DNA of 5,261 bases from the NCBI GenBank assembly GCA_002387725.1, contig DGKK01000005.1, positions 1-5,261 of the forward strand, written 5' to 3'. The position numbers and the translations under genes are program-made. Shown here in pieces: positions 1-5,261 of the stretch. A model generated the notes under the pieces. The model saw only the letters and a list, made by a program, of their open reading frames with translations. It was not told the origin of the DNA and did no database searches. This DNA comes from Nitrospirae bacterium UBA4572. GTDB lineage: Bacteria > Nitrospirota > Leptospirillia > Leptospirillales > Leptospirillaceae. Position 1 is the stretch's first letter. Each line of letters opens with the position of its first letter.

Positions 1-14
1 TCCCGCGCAAGAGG

Positions 15-1658
15 ATGAAAGAGAACGGCAGGGTTCGGCCAAGCCTTGGGGGGGTGCTCCTCCTGGCCCTTGTGGCGGGAGGAGCTCTCCCCTCTGCGGG
101 CGCGGAGGAGGCGGGGCCGATGGGTTTTCCCACGGGAGCGGATCTCGGGGCGGCCGAGCAGGGAACGGGAACCGGAGAAGCGGCTCATCGTCCTTCGGGA
201 AAGCCCATGATTTCCGACTGGGGGCCGGGATTCTGGATCGAGGAGGGCGGAGGCCCCGAGCGAAATCCCTTTTACTCCTGGCCTCCCCGGAGAAAGGCCG
301 CCTCTGAGTCTCCCTCCAAGGGTCCGGGGGGAGTTCCTCTCCCTCCCCCTCCCAAAAAGGAGGGAACGAAGGTCTTTCCCTTTACCGACCGGATGCATCC
401 TCCCCATGTGGCCTGGGTGCGGGATTTCGGTCGAACCGAGCTTGGCCGCCCGGAGTTCCGTTTTGCCCACCAGCCCATCGTGGTCAACGGCCGCCTTGTG
501 CTGACCTCGACCCGAGGCGAGGTCCTCTGCCTCGATGCGGTCACGGGGGTGACCCTCTGGCGAAAGAGCCTTCCCGCTGCCATCCGGGCCTCGGCGGTCT
601 CCGACGGCGAGACTCTCTACATCGCCACCGGGTCGCCCGACATCACCGCCCCCCACATGATGGGGTACGCCCAGACCCGGACGATTCTCCGGGGGACCGG
701 GAGAGAGCATCTCTATGCCCTCTCCCTCTCCACCGGCAAGCTCCTCTGGCAGGCTCCCCTTCCGGGACCGGCCCTGGGGAGCCCGGTCATTGCCGGCAAG
801 ACCCTGTGGGTGGCCACGGGCCGGGGATGGCTCGCCGGATTTTCCACCGAGAAGGAAAGACCCGTCGGGAAGGTCCGGCTGCTCTCCTCCCCCGGGTGGT
901 CGGCGCCTCTGGCCCTCCACCACTGGCTCTGGGTCTCGCTCGAAGGCCCCCAGAAGCTCTCCGCCCTTTGGCCTGACAAGGGACGGACGGTCTGGGCCCT
1001 TTCCTCTCCAAAAGCCGAGAGGCTCGTCCTCTTTTCTCCCAGCCCCTCCTTCGGGGCCATGAGACTCCTGACCCGGATGATCTCCGTGCACGAGGGAGTC
1101 GTCAAAGAGAGGCTCGTGATCCTCTCGGCGGTCTCCGGCCACATCTTCTCCGAGATCCCCTTCACCCCCTTGTCCACATCTGGCACAATGGGAATGTCGT
1201 CCGGCGCCTATCCTCCCGATGCCCGGGTCTTCGAGGGGCTGGCCACGGTGACGGTGGCCGGACAGACGGCGGTGGTGGCATCCGCCCTCTCCCGGGAAGC
1301 CCTGGCCGTGGATATCCCCTCGGGCCATCTCTTCTGGAAGGTCCCCCTGGGGGGAGAGCCATCCGGGGCGGTGACGGTGGCCGGGCTCTTGTGCGTTCTG
1401 CCGGAGACCGGCCGTGTGGGGCTTGTGGATCTGGCCACCGGAAAGCCTCTGGGCCATATCGATGTGGAGGGGACGCCGGCCCCGGGGCCGGCGCCCATCG
1501 TGGGGACGACCCTCTATCTGGCGGGGCAGGACGGAAAGGTCCGGGCGCTCTCTCTTGACGCCTACCGGAAAAAGATCTACCCCCCTCCGTCCCCCTCCCT
1601 CCCATCCTCTCCGGCTCTTTCTCCCGCAGGAGAGCCCCTGAAGGAGTCTGCCTCATGA
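15..1658 (+). CDS. Secreted PQQ-like beta-propeller repeat protein, function unknown
   Basis: Encodes 547 aa. Residues 1-30 form a clear Sec signal peptide: basic start (K2, R6, R8), hydrophobic core about 12-25, and cleavage probably after the AGA at 28-30, so the product is periplasmic or extracytoplasmic. Residues 31-130 are a low-complexity linker rich in Pro, Gly and charged residues, with a run of prolines at 108-113. From about 150 the chain has PQQ/BamB-type blade motifs: LDAVTGVTLW (173-182), LSLSTGKLLW (236-245), VDIPSGHLFW (432-441) and VDLATGKPL (471-479). Equivalent blade strands recur near residues 154, 194, 256, 297, 352, 411, 452 and 493, consistent with an eight-bladed propeller. 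The tail from 523 is Pro/Ser-rich. I see no quinoprotein dehydrogenase active-site or cytochrome c motif, so it is more likely a binding or scaffold protein. BamB is possible but unlikely given the long linker. The ATG gives an intact signal peptide, but GAGG abuts it directly and the frame stays open to the window edge, so a start further upstream is possible. First gene of the apparent three-gene operon. Confidence 0.85.
   Translation: MKENGRVRPSLGGVLLLALVAGGALPSAGAEEAGPMGFPTGADLGAAEQGTGTGEAAHRPSGKPMISDWGPGFWIEEGGGPERNPFYSWPPRRKAASESPSKGPGGVPLPPPPKKEGTKVFPFTDRMHPPHVAWVRDFGRTELGRPEFRFAHQPIVVNGRLVLTSTRGEVLCLDAVTGVTLWRKSLPAAIRASAVSDGETLYIATGSPDITAPHMMGYAQTRTILRGTGREHLYALSLSTGKLLWQAPLPGPALGSPVIAGKTLWVATGRGWLAGFSTEKERPVGKVRLLSSPGWSAPLALHHWLWVSLEGPQKLSALWPDKGRTVWALSSPKAERLVLFSPSPSFGAMRLLTRMISVHEGVVKERLVILSAVSGHIFSEIPFTPLSTSGTMGMSSGAYPPDARVFEGLATVTVAGQTAVVASALSREALAVDIPSGHLFWKVPLGGEPSGAVTVAGLLCVLPETGRVGLVDLATGKPLGHIDVEGTPAPGPAPIVGTTLYLAGQDGKVRALSLDAYRKKIYPPPSPSLPSSPALSPAGEPLKESAS
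1641..1646 (+). promoter_or_regulatory. Ribosome binding site of the YkgJ-like gene
   Basis: AAGGAG lies inside the end of the propeller gene, 8 nt before the ATG at 1655. It supports that start and the ATGA stop/start overlap. Confidence 0.75.
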
Positions 1659-2380
1659 ACGACGGATCCCGCGCCGACCTCTTGCATGACCTGACCTTTT
1701 CCAATTACCGCAGGGAGACCTTCACCCTTCCCGTTGAGGTCTATCAAGGTTCCATGGAGGCGCTCAAGGAAATCGCCCATCGGCTGGTCGAGGAGGAGGG
1801 CCGTGTGGAGGAGAGCTCCGCCCTGGAGATGGTGCGGGAGGTCTACCGCATCGTGGACCGGGTGGGAAAGAGCGTGGAGGGCTTCATGTCCTGCCGGGCC
1901 TCCTGCGCCGCCTGCTGCCGGATGATGGTCGGGGTCACCCGGGGGGAGGGGGAGATCCTTCGCGATCGCGTCCGCAGCGAACCCGAAGGCCCCCGGAAGG
2001 AGCGTTGGCTCCCCCTCCTGGCCGCCCGTTCGGAGGATCTTCATGCCGTCGCCCGGAAGGCTCCCATGGCCGATCCGGAGCATCCCCTGTCGAGTCTTGA
2101 GGACATGCTGTCCACCTGCGAGGCCTACGAGCGACTGTCGGTCACCTGTCCCTTCCTGGGGGAGGACCGTCTCTGCCAGATCTATGAGTCGCGGCCCCTC
2201 ATGTGCCGGATCTGCTGGACGCTGACCGATCCCCGGGACTGCGATCCCGGCGAGGGCCCCCCGGTCAAGTTCAGAAACGGCGTCTTCTTCCGGGCCTTCG
2301 AGCTCGTGGAGATGATCTCCCGGGCCGGGTTCGGGGACGGCCGGCGCCGGCCGATTCCCCTGTGGCTGACCGAAGAGTGA
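1655..2380 (+). CDS. YkgJ-family cysteine cluster protein (putative Zn/Fe-S binding)
   Basis: Encodes 241 aa with no signal peptide or membrane segment, so probably cytoplasmic. The family signature CxxxCxxCC is present at C80, C84, C87 and C88. It is followed by the second conserved block, C165-P-F-L, C174-x-I-Y, then RP-x-x-C184-R, as in the YkgJ/UPF0153 zinc- or iron-chelating domain. Further cysteines are at 155, 187 and 196, ten in total. Residues 30-78 look helical and charged, an N-terminal extension before the cluster. Proteins of this family are annotated as putative Fe-S or Zn proteins and their activity is generally unknown; metal binding is inferred from the motif only. The start is supported by AAGGAG at 8 nt, and the ATG overlaps the propeller gene's TGA as ATGA. 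Its own stop overlaps the next gene's GTG as GTGA, so all three genes are probably cotranscribed and translationally coupled. Confidence 0.85.
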   Translation: MNDGSRADLLHDLTFSNYRRETFTLPVEVYQGSMEALKEIAHRLVEEEGRVEESSALEMVREVYRIVDRVGKSVEGFMSCRASCAACCRMMVGVTRGEGEILRDRVRSEPEGPRKERWLPLLAARSEDLHAVARKAPMADPEHPLSSLEDMLSTCEAYERLSVTCPFLGEDRLCQIYESRPLMCRICWTLTDPRDCDPGEGPPVKFRNGVFFRAFELVEMISRAGFGDGRRRPIPLWLTEE

Positions 2381-3054
2381 TCAGGGAGGGACTCGGAAAG
2401 AGACTCCTCCTCTCGGGAGGGGCCCTTCTGGGGTTTTTGGGGATGCTCTGGCTTCTCCTTCACCGGCAGACAGCCCCCTTCGACCTTGCTGTCTCCCGGC
2501 TCTTCACCGGTCTTCCCTCCTCCGTCTATCTCTTCTTTTCGCTTCTCTGCCGCACGGGGAACGCGGAGGTCGAGCTGCCCCTCCTTCTTTTGGTGGCGAT
2601 CCGTCTCTTCCGGAGGAGTTCCCCGACGGGAGAGACGGCGCAGAAACGCTTCTTCCTGACTGTCTGGTTTGTCGTTCTGGTTTTGGGGACGCTGCTCGAA
2701 CATTTCCTCAAGGGCTCCCTTCCTGCCTTCCATCCCGGCCGGGAGTTCGACCATGACTCCCTGTCGGGGTGGGAGGTCTTCTTCCCGCTCCACATCCATG
2801 TCCACGCCTCCTTCCCCTCGGGCCATACCTTCCGCGCCCTGATGATCGTGCTCTTTGTCCGGAAATTTTTCCCCCGCCGTCTTTGCCTCTCCCTTGCATG
2901 GGCCGGCGGCATCATGGTGGGGGTGATCGTTTTGGGCTGGCATTTTGCGAGCGATGTCATCGGCTCCTCCCTTCTGGTTCTGGCCTTCTCCCCCTGGTTT
3001 CTCGCTTCTCTCCGATCCCCTCGCACCATCGATCAGGAAAAGGTGATCTCATAA
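2377..3054 (+). CDS. PAP2-superfamily membrane protein (atypical phosphatase)
   Basis: Encodes 225 aa from a GTG that overlaps the previous stop as GTGA. The frame is open further upstream, but that stretch reads as an Arg/Pro-rich shadow of the YkgJ-like gene. GTG at 2362 is an alternative start; ATG at 2443 would cut the first membrane helix. No clear Shine-Dalgarno is visible, so coupling to the preceding gene probably drives initiation. Hydrophobic segments lie near 10-28, 47-58, 66-78, 93-110, 154-165, 171-187 and 194-211. PAP2 elements: motif 1 as K112-x6-H119-P120, motif 2 FPSGH at 146-150, and motif 3 as GWHFASD with H189 and D193. The two histidines and the aspartate of the catalytic machinery remain. 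The motif 1 arginine is His119 and the motif 3 arginine (six residues before H189) is Val183. The family removes phosphate from lipids such as phosphatidate or undecaprenyl diphosphate at the membrane; the substrate here is unknown, and the arginine losses make activity uncertain. Confidence 0.8.
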   Translation: MIREGLGKRLLLSGGALLGFLGMLWLLLHRQTAPFDLAVSRLFTGLPSSVYLFFSLLCRTGNAEVELPLLLLVAIRLFRRSSPTGETAQKRFFLTVWFVVLVLGTLLEHFLKGSLPAFHPGREFDHDSLSGWEVFFPLHIHVHASFPSGHTFRALMIVLFVRKFFPRRLCLSLAWAGGIMVGVIVLGWHFASDVIGSSLLVLAFSPWFLASLRSPRTIDQEKVIS

Positions 3055-3081
3055 GAAATTTATTCTTTAAGTGATGTTCTC

Positions 3082-3110
3082 TTCCCAACGCTGTCGAGAT
3101 CCGCTATGCT
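3082..3110 (+). promoter_or_regulatory. Weak sigma70-type promoter candidate for radC
   Basis: TTCCCA (3082-3087) and TATGCT (3105-3110) are separated by 17 nt; each matches 4 of 6 consensus bases. An A+T-rich stretch at 3052-3070 lies upstream at roughly the position of an UP element. The predicted transcript start, near 3117, would give a leader of about 45 nt before radC. The 107-nt gap between the PAP2 stop and the radC start contrasts with the overlaps upstream, which supports a separate promoter. I saw no LexA-like dyad. Confidence 0.3.
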
Positions 3111-3149
3111 TGACGGCCGGAAGTTTTGGGCAGAACGCGTGATGGCAGC

Positions 3150-3155
3150 AGGAGG
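3150..3155 (+). promoter_or_regulatory. Ribosome binding site of radC
   Basis: A perfect AGGAGG lies 3 nt before ATG 3159, 6 nt before ATG 3162 and 9 nt before GTG 3165. The 6-nt spacing favours ATG 3162. Confidence 0.75.
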
Positions 3156-3161
3156 ACGATG

Positions 3162-3860
3162 ATGGTGGATGGGACCCCTCGGGTCTCGGAGTGGCCCCCT
3201 TATGAGCGGCCCCGGGAGAAGCTGGTGTCCATGGGGGCCAAAAGTCTCAACGATTCGGAGCTTTTGGCCATTCTTCTCCGGACCGGGAACCGCAACGAAT
3301 CGGCCGTGGCCCTGGGGCAGAGGCTTCTGGCCACCTTCGGGGGGATCCCCGGCCTCTCCCGGACGGTGGTGGCGGAGCTTTCCCGGGTCAAGGGGGTGGG
3401 GCTGGCCAAGGGGGCCCAGATCCTGGCCGCCCTTGAACTGGGACGGAGGATGTCGGAGCGCTCCCTCGTCCCGGAGGAGAGCATCCGCTCGGGGGAGAGC
3501 GTCTACCGCCTTCTGGGGCCAAGGCTTCGGGAAGAGAGGAAGGAGAGCTTCTGGGTCCTCCTGCTCGACACCCGCCACCGTCTCCGGCGCATGGAGAAGA
3601 TTTCGGAAGGGACCCTGGCCATGACGCCCGTCCACCCCCGGGAGGCCTTTTCGCCCGCGGTCCGGGAATCGGCCTCAGCGGTGATCTTTGTTCACAACCA
3701 TCCCTCCGGGGACCCGGAGCCCTCCCCGGAAGACTGGTCGCTGACCACCCGCCTCGTGGAGTGCGGAACGCTCCTGGGCATTCGGGTCCTGGACCATATT
3801 GTGATCGGGGATCACGCCTATGTGAGTCTCAGGGAGCGGGGGGCCCCGATGGGAGGGTAG
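3162..3860 (+). CDS. radC: RadC family JAMM-domain protein (UPF0758)
   Basis: Encodes 232 aa, close to the usual RadC length. The N-terminal block has the family hallmark RPREKL (16-21), then the GAKSLNDSELLAILLRTG stretch (26-42). A helix-hairpin-helix-like segment follows at about 57-92 (GIPGL ... VKGVGLAKGAQI). The C-terminal JAMM/MPN+ domain carries HNHPSGD at 178-184 and PSPED at 187-191, giving the expected zinc ligands H178, H180 and D191 with S188; the preceding GTL and VHPRE (157-161) are also typical. The domain type is metal-dependent hydrolase, but the cellular role of RadC is unsettled: the repair phenotype that named it in Escherichia coli was later assigned to recG. Both key halves are intact, as in chromosomal copies rather than truncated plasmid or phage relatives. 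The start was chosen for its 6-nt spacing from AGGAGG; ATG 3159 adds one residue. Its last 32 bp overlap the convergent arsB. Confidence 0.92.
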   Translation: MVDGTPRVSEWPPYERPREKLVSMGAKSLNDSELLAILLRTGNRNESAVALGQRLLATFGGIPGLSRTVVAELSRVKGVGLAKGAQILAALELGRRMSERSLVPEESIRSGESVYRLLGPRLREERKESFWVLLLDTRHRLRRMEKISEGTLAMTPVHPREAFSPAVRESASAVIFVHNHPSGDPEPSPEDWSLTTRLVECGTLLGIRVLDHIVIGDHAYVSLRERGAPMGG

Positions 3861-5169
3861 GAAGGGGCAGGAGGTTCAATATGCCTGCCAGGGCGAGAAG
3901 GGCGGCGAGAAGGATCGGGGGGGTCAGCAGGAAGCCCGTGCGGATGTAGGGGCCCCAGCCGATCTTCTCGCCCTTTTTTTCCAGCACGTGGAGCCAGAGG
4001 AGGGTGGCAAGGCTTCCGATGGGGGTGAGCTTGGGGCCGAGGTCGCAGCCGACGATGTTGGCGTAGATCATCGCCTGCCGGGCCGGCTCCGTCAGGTGGA
4101 CGGCCTGATGGATGGCGAGCGTTCCCACGAGAACGGCCGGAAGGTTGTTCATGACGGAGGAGAGGAAGGCCGCAAGAAATCCCATGCCCACCGAGGAGGC
4201 GGTCACCCCGTCGGCGCCGATGGCGTCGAGGAGGCGGGCCAGATGGTCGGTAAGGCCGGCATTCTTGAGGCCGTAGACGACGAGGTACATGGAAAGGGAG
4301 AAGAGGACGATCTGCCAGGGGGCCTCCCGGAGGACTTTTGCGACGTCGATGGGGGAGCGCCCTCCCGGGGCGGGACGTCGGGCAGCGAGAAGCAGAAGAA
4401 GGCCGGCGGCGGCCGACATGATGACAAAGGCCGGAAGGTGGAGGCGGGCGGTGGCGAAGTAGGCCACCAGAACGCCGACAAGGACAGGAATCCCTGCCCG
4501 GAAGACCACAGGGTCCCGGATGACGCTTCGGGGATCGGGGAGCTCTTCGGCGTGGGGATGAAGGGCCAGGTGGCGGCCAAAGAGGATCCAGAGGGCCAGG
4601 GCCGTCGCCAGGATGGAGATGAGGTCCACCGGGATCATGACGGCGGCGTAGCGGTCGAAGGGGAGATGGAAGTAGCGGGCCACGATGATGTTGACGAGGT
4701 TTGAGATCATGAAGGGGAGGCTGGCCGTATCGGCGATGAATCCCGTGGCGATGATGAAGGCCAGGGCCCCATGGCGGGAAATCTTCATCCGCAGGAGAAG
4801 GGCCAGGACGATGGGGGTCAGGAGAAGGGCTGCCCCGTCGTTGGCAAAGACCGCCGAGATGGCCGCGCCCAGAAGAATGATGAAGAAGAAAAGCTTCTTA
4901 CCGGAGCCCCCCGCCGCCCTTGTGATGACCAGGGCCGCATGGTGGAAAAATCCCGCCTCGTCCAGGAGGAGCGAGATCACGATCAGGGCCACGAAGGTGA
5001 GGGTCGCATCCCACACGATGTGCCAGACGACCGGGATGTCCCGCATCCGGATCGTTCCGGTGGCGAGGGCCACCAGGGCGCCCGCGGTGGAGCTCCAGCC
5101 GATGCCGAGCCCCTTGGGCTGCCAGATGACGAGGACAAGGGTGACGAGAAAGATCAGAAGGGCGAGCAG
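3829..5169 (-). CDS. arsB: ArsB arsenite/antimonite efflux permease
   Basis: Encodes 446 aa if started at CTG 5169. ArsB is an inner-membrane carrier that exports As(III) and Sb(III), alone using the proton gradient or with the ArsA ATPase. The sequence follows remembered Escherichia coli ArsB almost block for block: VIWQPKGLGIGW (14-25), DIPVVW (44-49), ISLLLDE (65-71), LFANDGAAL-like region (107-115), GFIADTASLP (143-152), APWQIVLFSL (283-292), SSVMNNLP (337-344), and GCDLGPKLTPIGSLATLLWLHVL (374-396). Twelve or so hydrophobic segments span the length. The usual ~429-aa size is slightly exceeded at the C-terminus, which ends Pro/Gly-rich over the radC 3' end. The first ordinary start codon in frame is GTG 5073, but it would delete 32 residues including helix 1. 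Between it and the frame's stop (5200-5202) there is no ATG, GTG or TTG. CTG 5169 has GGGAG at 7 nt and falls one codon after the family start position. No arsA, arsC or arsR is visible; they could lie beyond 5261. Identity is secure, the start less so. Confidence 0.93.
   Translation of the reverse strand: MLALLIFLVTLVLVIWQPKGLGIGWSSTAGALVALATGTIRMRDIPVVWHIVWDATLTFVALIVISLLLDEAGFFHHAALVITRAAGGSGKKLFFFIILLGAAISAVFANDGAALLLTPIVLALLLRMKISRHGALAFIIATGFIADTASLPFMISNLVNIIVARYFHLPFDRYAAVMIPVDLISILATALALWILFGRHLALHPHAEELPDPRSVIRDPVVFRAGIPVLVGVLVAYFATARLHLPAFVIMSAAAGLLLLLAARRPAPGGRSPIDVAKVLREAPWQIVLFSLSMYLVVYGLKNAGLTDHLARLLDAIGADGVTASSVGMGFLAAFLSSVMNNLPAVLVGTLAIHQAVHLTEPARQAMIYANIVGCDLGPKLTPIGSLATLLWLHVLEKKGEKIGWGPYIRTGFLLTPPILLAALLALAGILNLLPLPTLPSGPPAP
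3904..3980 (+). terminator. Possible intrinsic terminator of radC inside arsB
   Basis: GGCGAGAAGGATCGG (3904-3918) pairs with CCGATCTTCTCGCC (3959-3972) over 14 bp with one bulged G. Then come one C and seven Ts (3974-3980) on the + strand. The stem can extend by GGGG (3919-3922) with CCCC (3953-3956). It begins 43 nt after the radC stop, where a terminator is expected. The enclosed loop is long (about 30-40 nt), and the sequence is also arsB coding sequence, so it may be chance. An alternative arm at 3891-3900 pairs perfectly with 3964-3973. Confidence 0.35.
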
Positions 5170-5176
5170 GTCGGGT

Positions 5177-5181
5177 CTCCC
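5177..5181 (-). promoter_or_regulatory. Ribosome binding site that decides the arsB start
   Basis: On the - strand GGGAG is followed by 7 nt and then CTG (5169-5167). No comparable purine run precedes the in-frame ATG at 5211. GTG 5073 also lies too far inside the conserved protein to be the start. Confidence 0.5.
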
Positions 5182-5214
5182 GGAAGGTTGATGGGGGAAT
5201 CAGCAATCCATGAT

Positions 5215-5243
5215 ATTGTAGCGAAGTGGATAACGATTGTAAA
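5215..5243 (-). promoter_or_regulatory. Sigma70-type promoter of arsB
   Basis: Reading the - strand, TTTACA (5243-5238) and TACAAT (5220-5215) each match 5 of 6 consensus bases and are 17 nt apart. The predicted transcript start, near 5208, leaves a leader of about 40 nt before CTG 5169. The surrounding 5212-5261 is A+T-rich (18 of 50 bases are G or C), in sharp contrast to the genes. ars operons are usually repressed by ArsR through an operator at the promoter; I do not see a convincing dyad here and do not assign one. Confidence 0.6.
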
Positions 5244-5261
5244 GTTGTTGAAGTATTGGAC

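Noticed and set aside
1577..2083. - strand open frame spanning the propeller/YkgJ-like junction (168 codons)
   Set aside because: No recognisable domain; explained by the high G+C content, which removes stop codons from opposite frames.
2203..2376. Upstream extension of the PAP2 frame to ATG 2203
   Set aside because: The added 58 residues are Arg/Pro/Gly-rich, overlap the conserved end of the YkgJ-like gene in another frame, and would put a non-membrane tail before helix 1.
2182..2943. Long - strand open frame opposite the PAP2 gene (253 codons)
   Set aside because: Its product is almost entirely charged, Lys/Glu/Arg-rich residues, the expected antisense of a hydrophobic membrane protein. 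It has no family motif and crosses the YkgJ/PAP2 junction.
3052..3070. AAGAA/TTCTT inverted repeat after the PAP2 gene as a terminator
   Set aside because: The stem is only five mostly A-T pairs with no G+C-rich core, so it is unlikely to terminate transcription.
3110..3138. TTGACG at 3110-3115 as a -35 element for radC
   Set aside because: No acceptable -10 element occurs 16-18 nt downstream.
3988..4704. Long + strand open frame opposite arsB (238 codons)
   Set aside because: A Gly/Asp/Glu-rich antisense image of the membrane protein ArsB. The - strand ArsB match is strong, so this is a shadow.
5200..5202. TGA read as selenocysteine or by readthrough in arsB
   Set aside because: It lies before the conserved N-terminus of ArsB, other genes here end in TGA, no selenocysteine hairpin was recognised, and the predicted transcript starts after the only upstream ATG.
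4898..5206. - strand frame from TTG 5206 in another register
   Set aside because: Its Arg/Pro/His-rich product is out of frame with ArsB. It would be relevant only if a frameshift error existed near 5170-5200, which I cannot test.

Overview
The window is G+C-rich bacterial chromosome with dense coding, a strong G/C bias at third codon positions, and four-base stop/start overlaps. It carries five protein genes: four on the + strand and one, at the right end, on the - strand. A cleavable Sec signal peptide and an eight-blade propeller protein suggest a Gram-negative or other diderm bacterium. The sequence does not fix the genus. The arsenite pump would suit a metal-rich habitat, but that is inference.

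Left part (15-3054): three tightly packed + strand genes that look like one operon. They encode a secreted PQQ-like beta-propeller protein, a cysteine-rich YkgJ-type (CxxxCxxCC) protein and a membrane PAP2-superfamily protein. The junctions are ATGA (1655-1658) and GTGA (2377-2380), so translation is probably coupled. No member has a function I can name with confidence, and the combination is the least explained part of the window. The PAP2 protein keeps the PSGH and HxxxD elements but lacks both canonical phosphate-binding arginines.

Middle (3055-3860): a short, partly A+T-rich intergenic stretch with a weak promoter candidate, then a complete radC (JAMM/MPN+ protein) with a strong ribosome binding site.

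Right part (3829-5261): a full-length ArsB-type arsenite/antimonite efflux permease on the - strand, convergent with radC and overlapping its 3' end by 32 bp. The conserved N-terminus of ArsB lies upstream of the first ordinary start codon (GTG at 5073). The reading frame back to its stop codon contains no ATG, GTG or TTG. A CTG at 5169, preceded by GGGAG at 7 nt, sits where family start codons fall, so arsB seems to start at CTG. A good sigma70-type promoter (TTTACA-N17-TACAAT) lies at 5215-5243 in an A+T-rich patch and places the predicted transcript start downstream of the only in-frame ATG. An arsR regulator or other ars genes, if present, lie beyond the right edge.

I found no RNA genes, insertion sequences, CRISPR array or origin. 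The most useful leads are the CTG start of arsB, the arginine-less PAP2 protein in an undescribed envelope operon, and a possible radC terminator embedded antisense in arsB.
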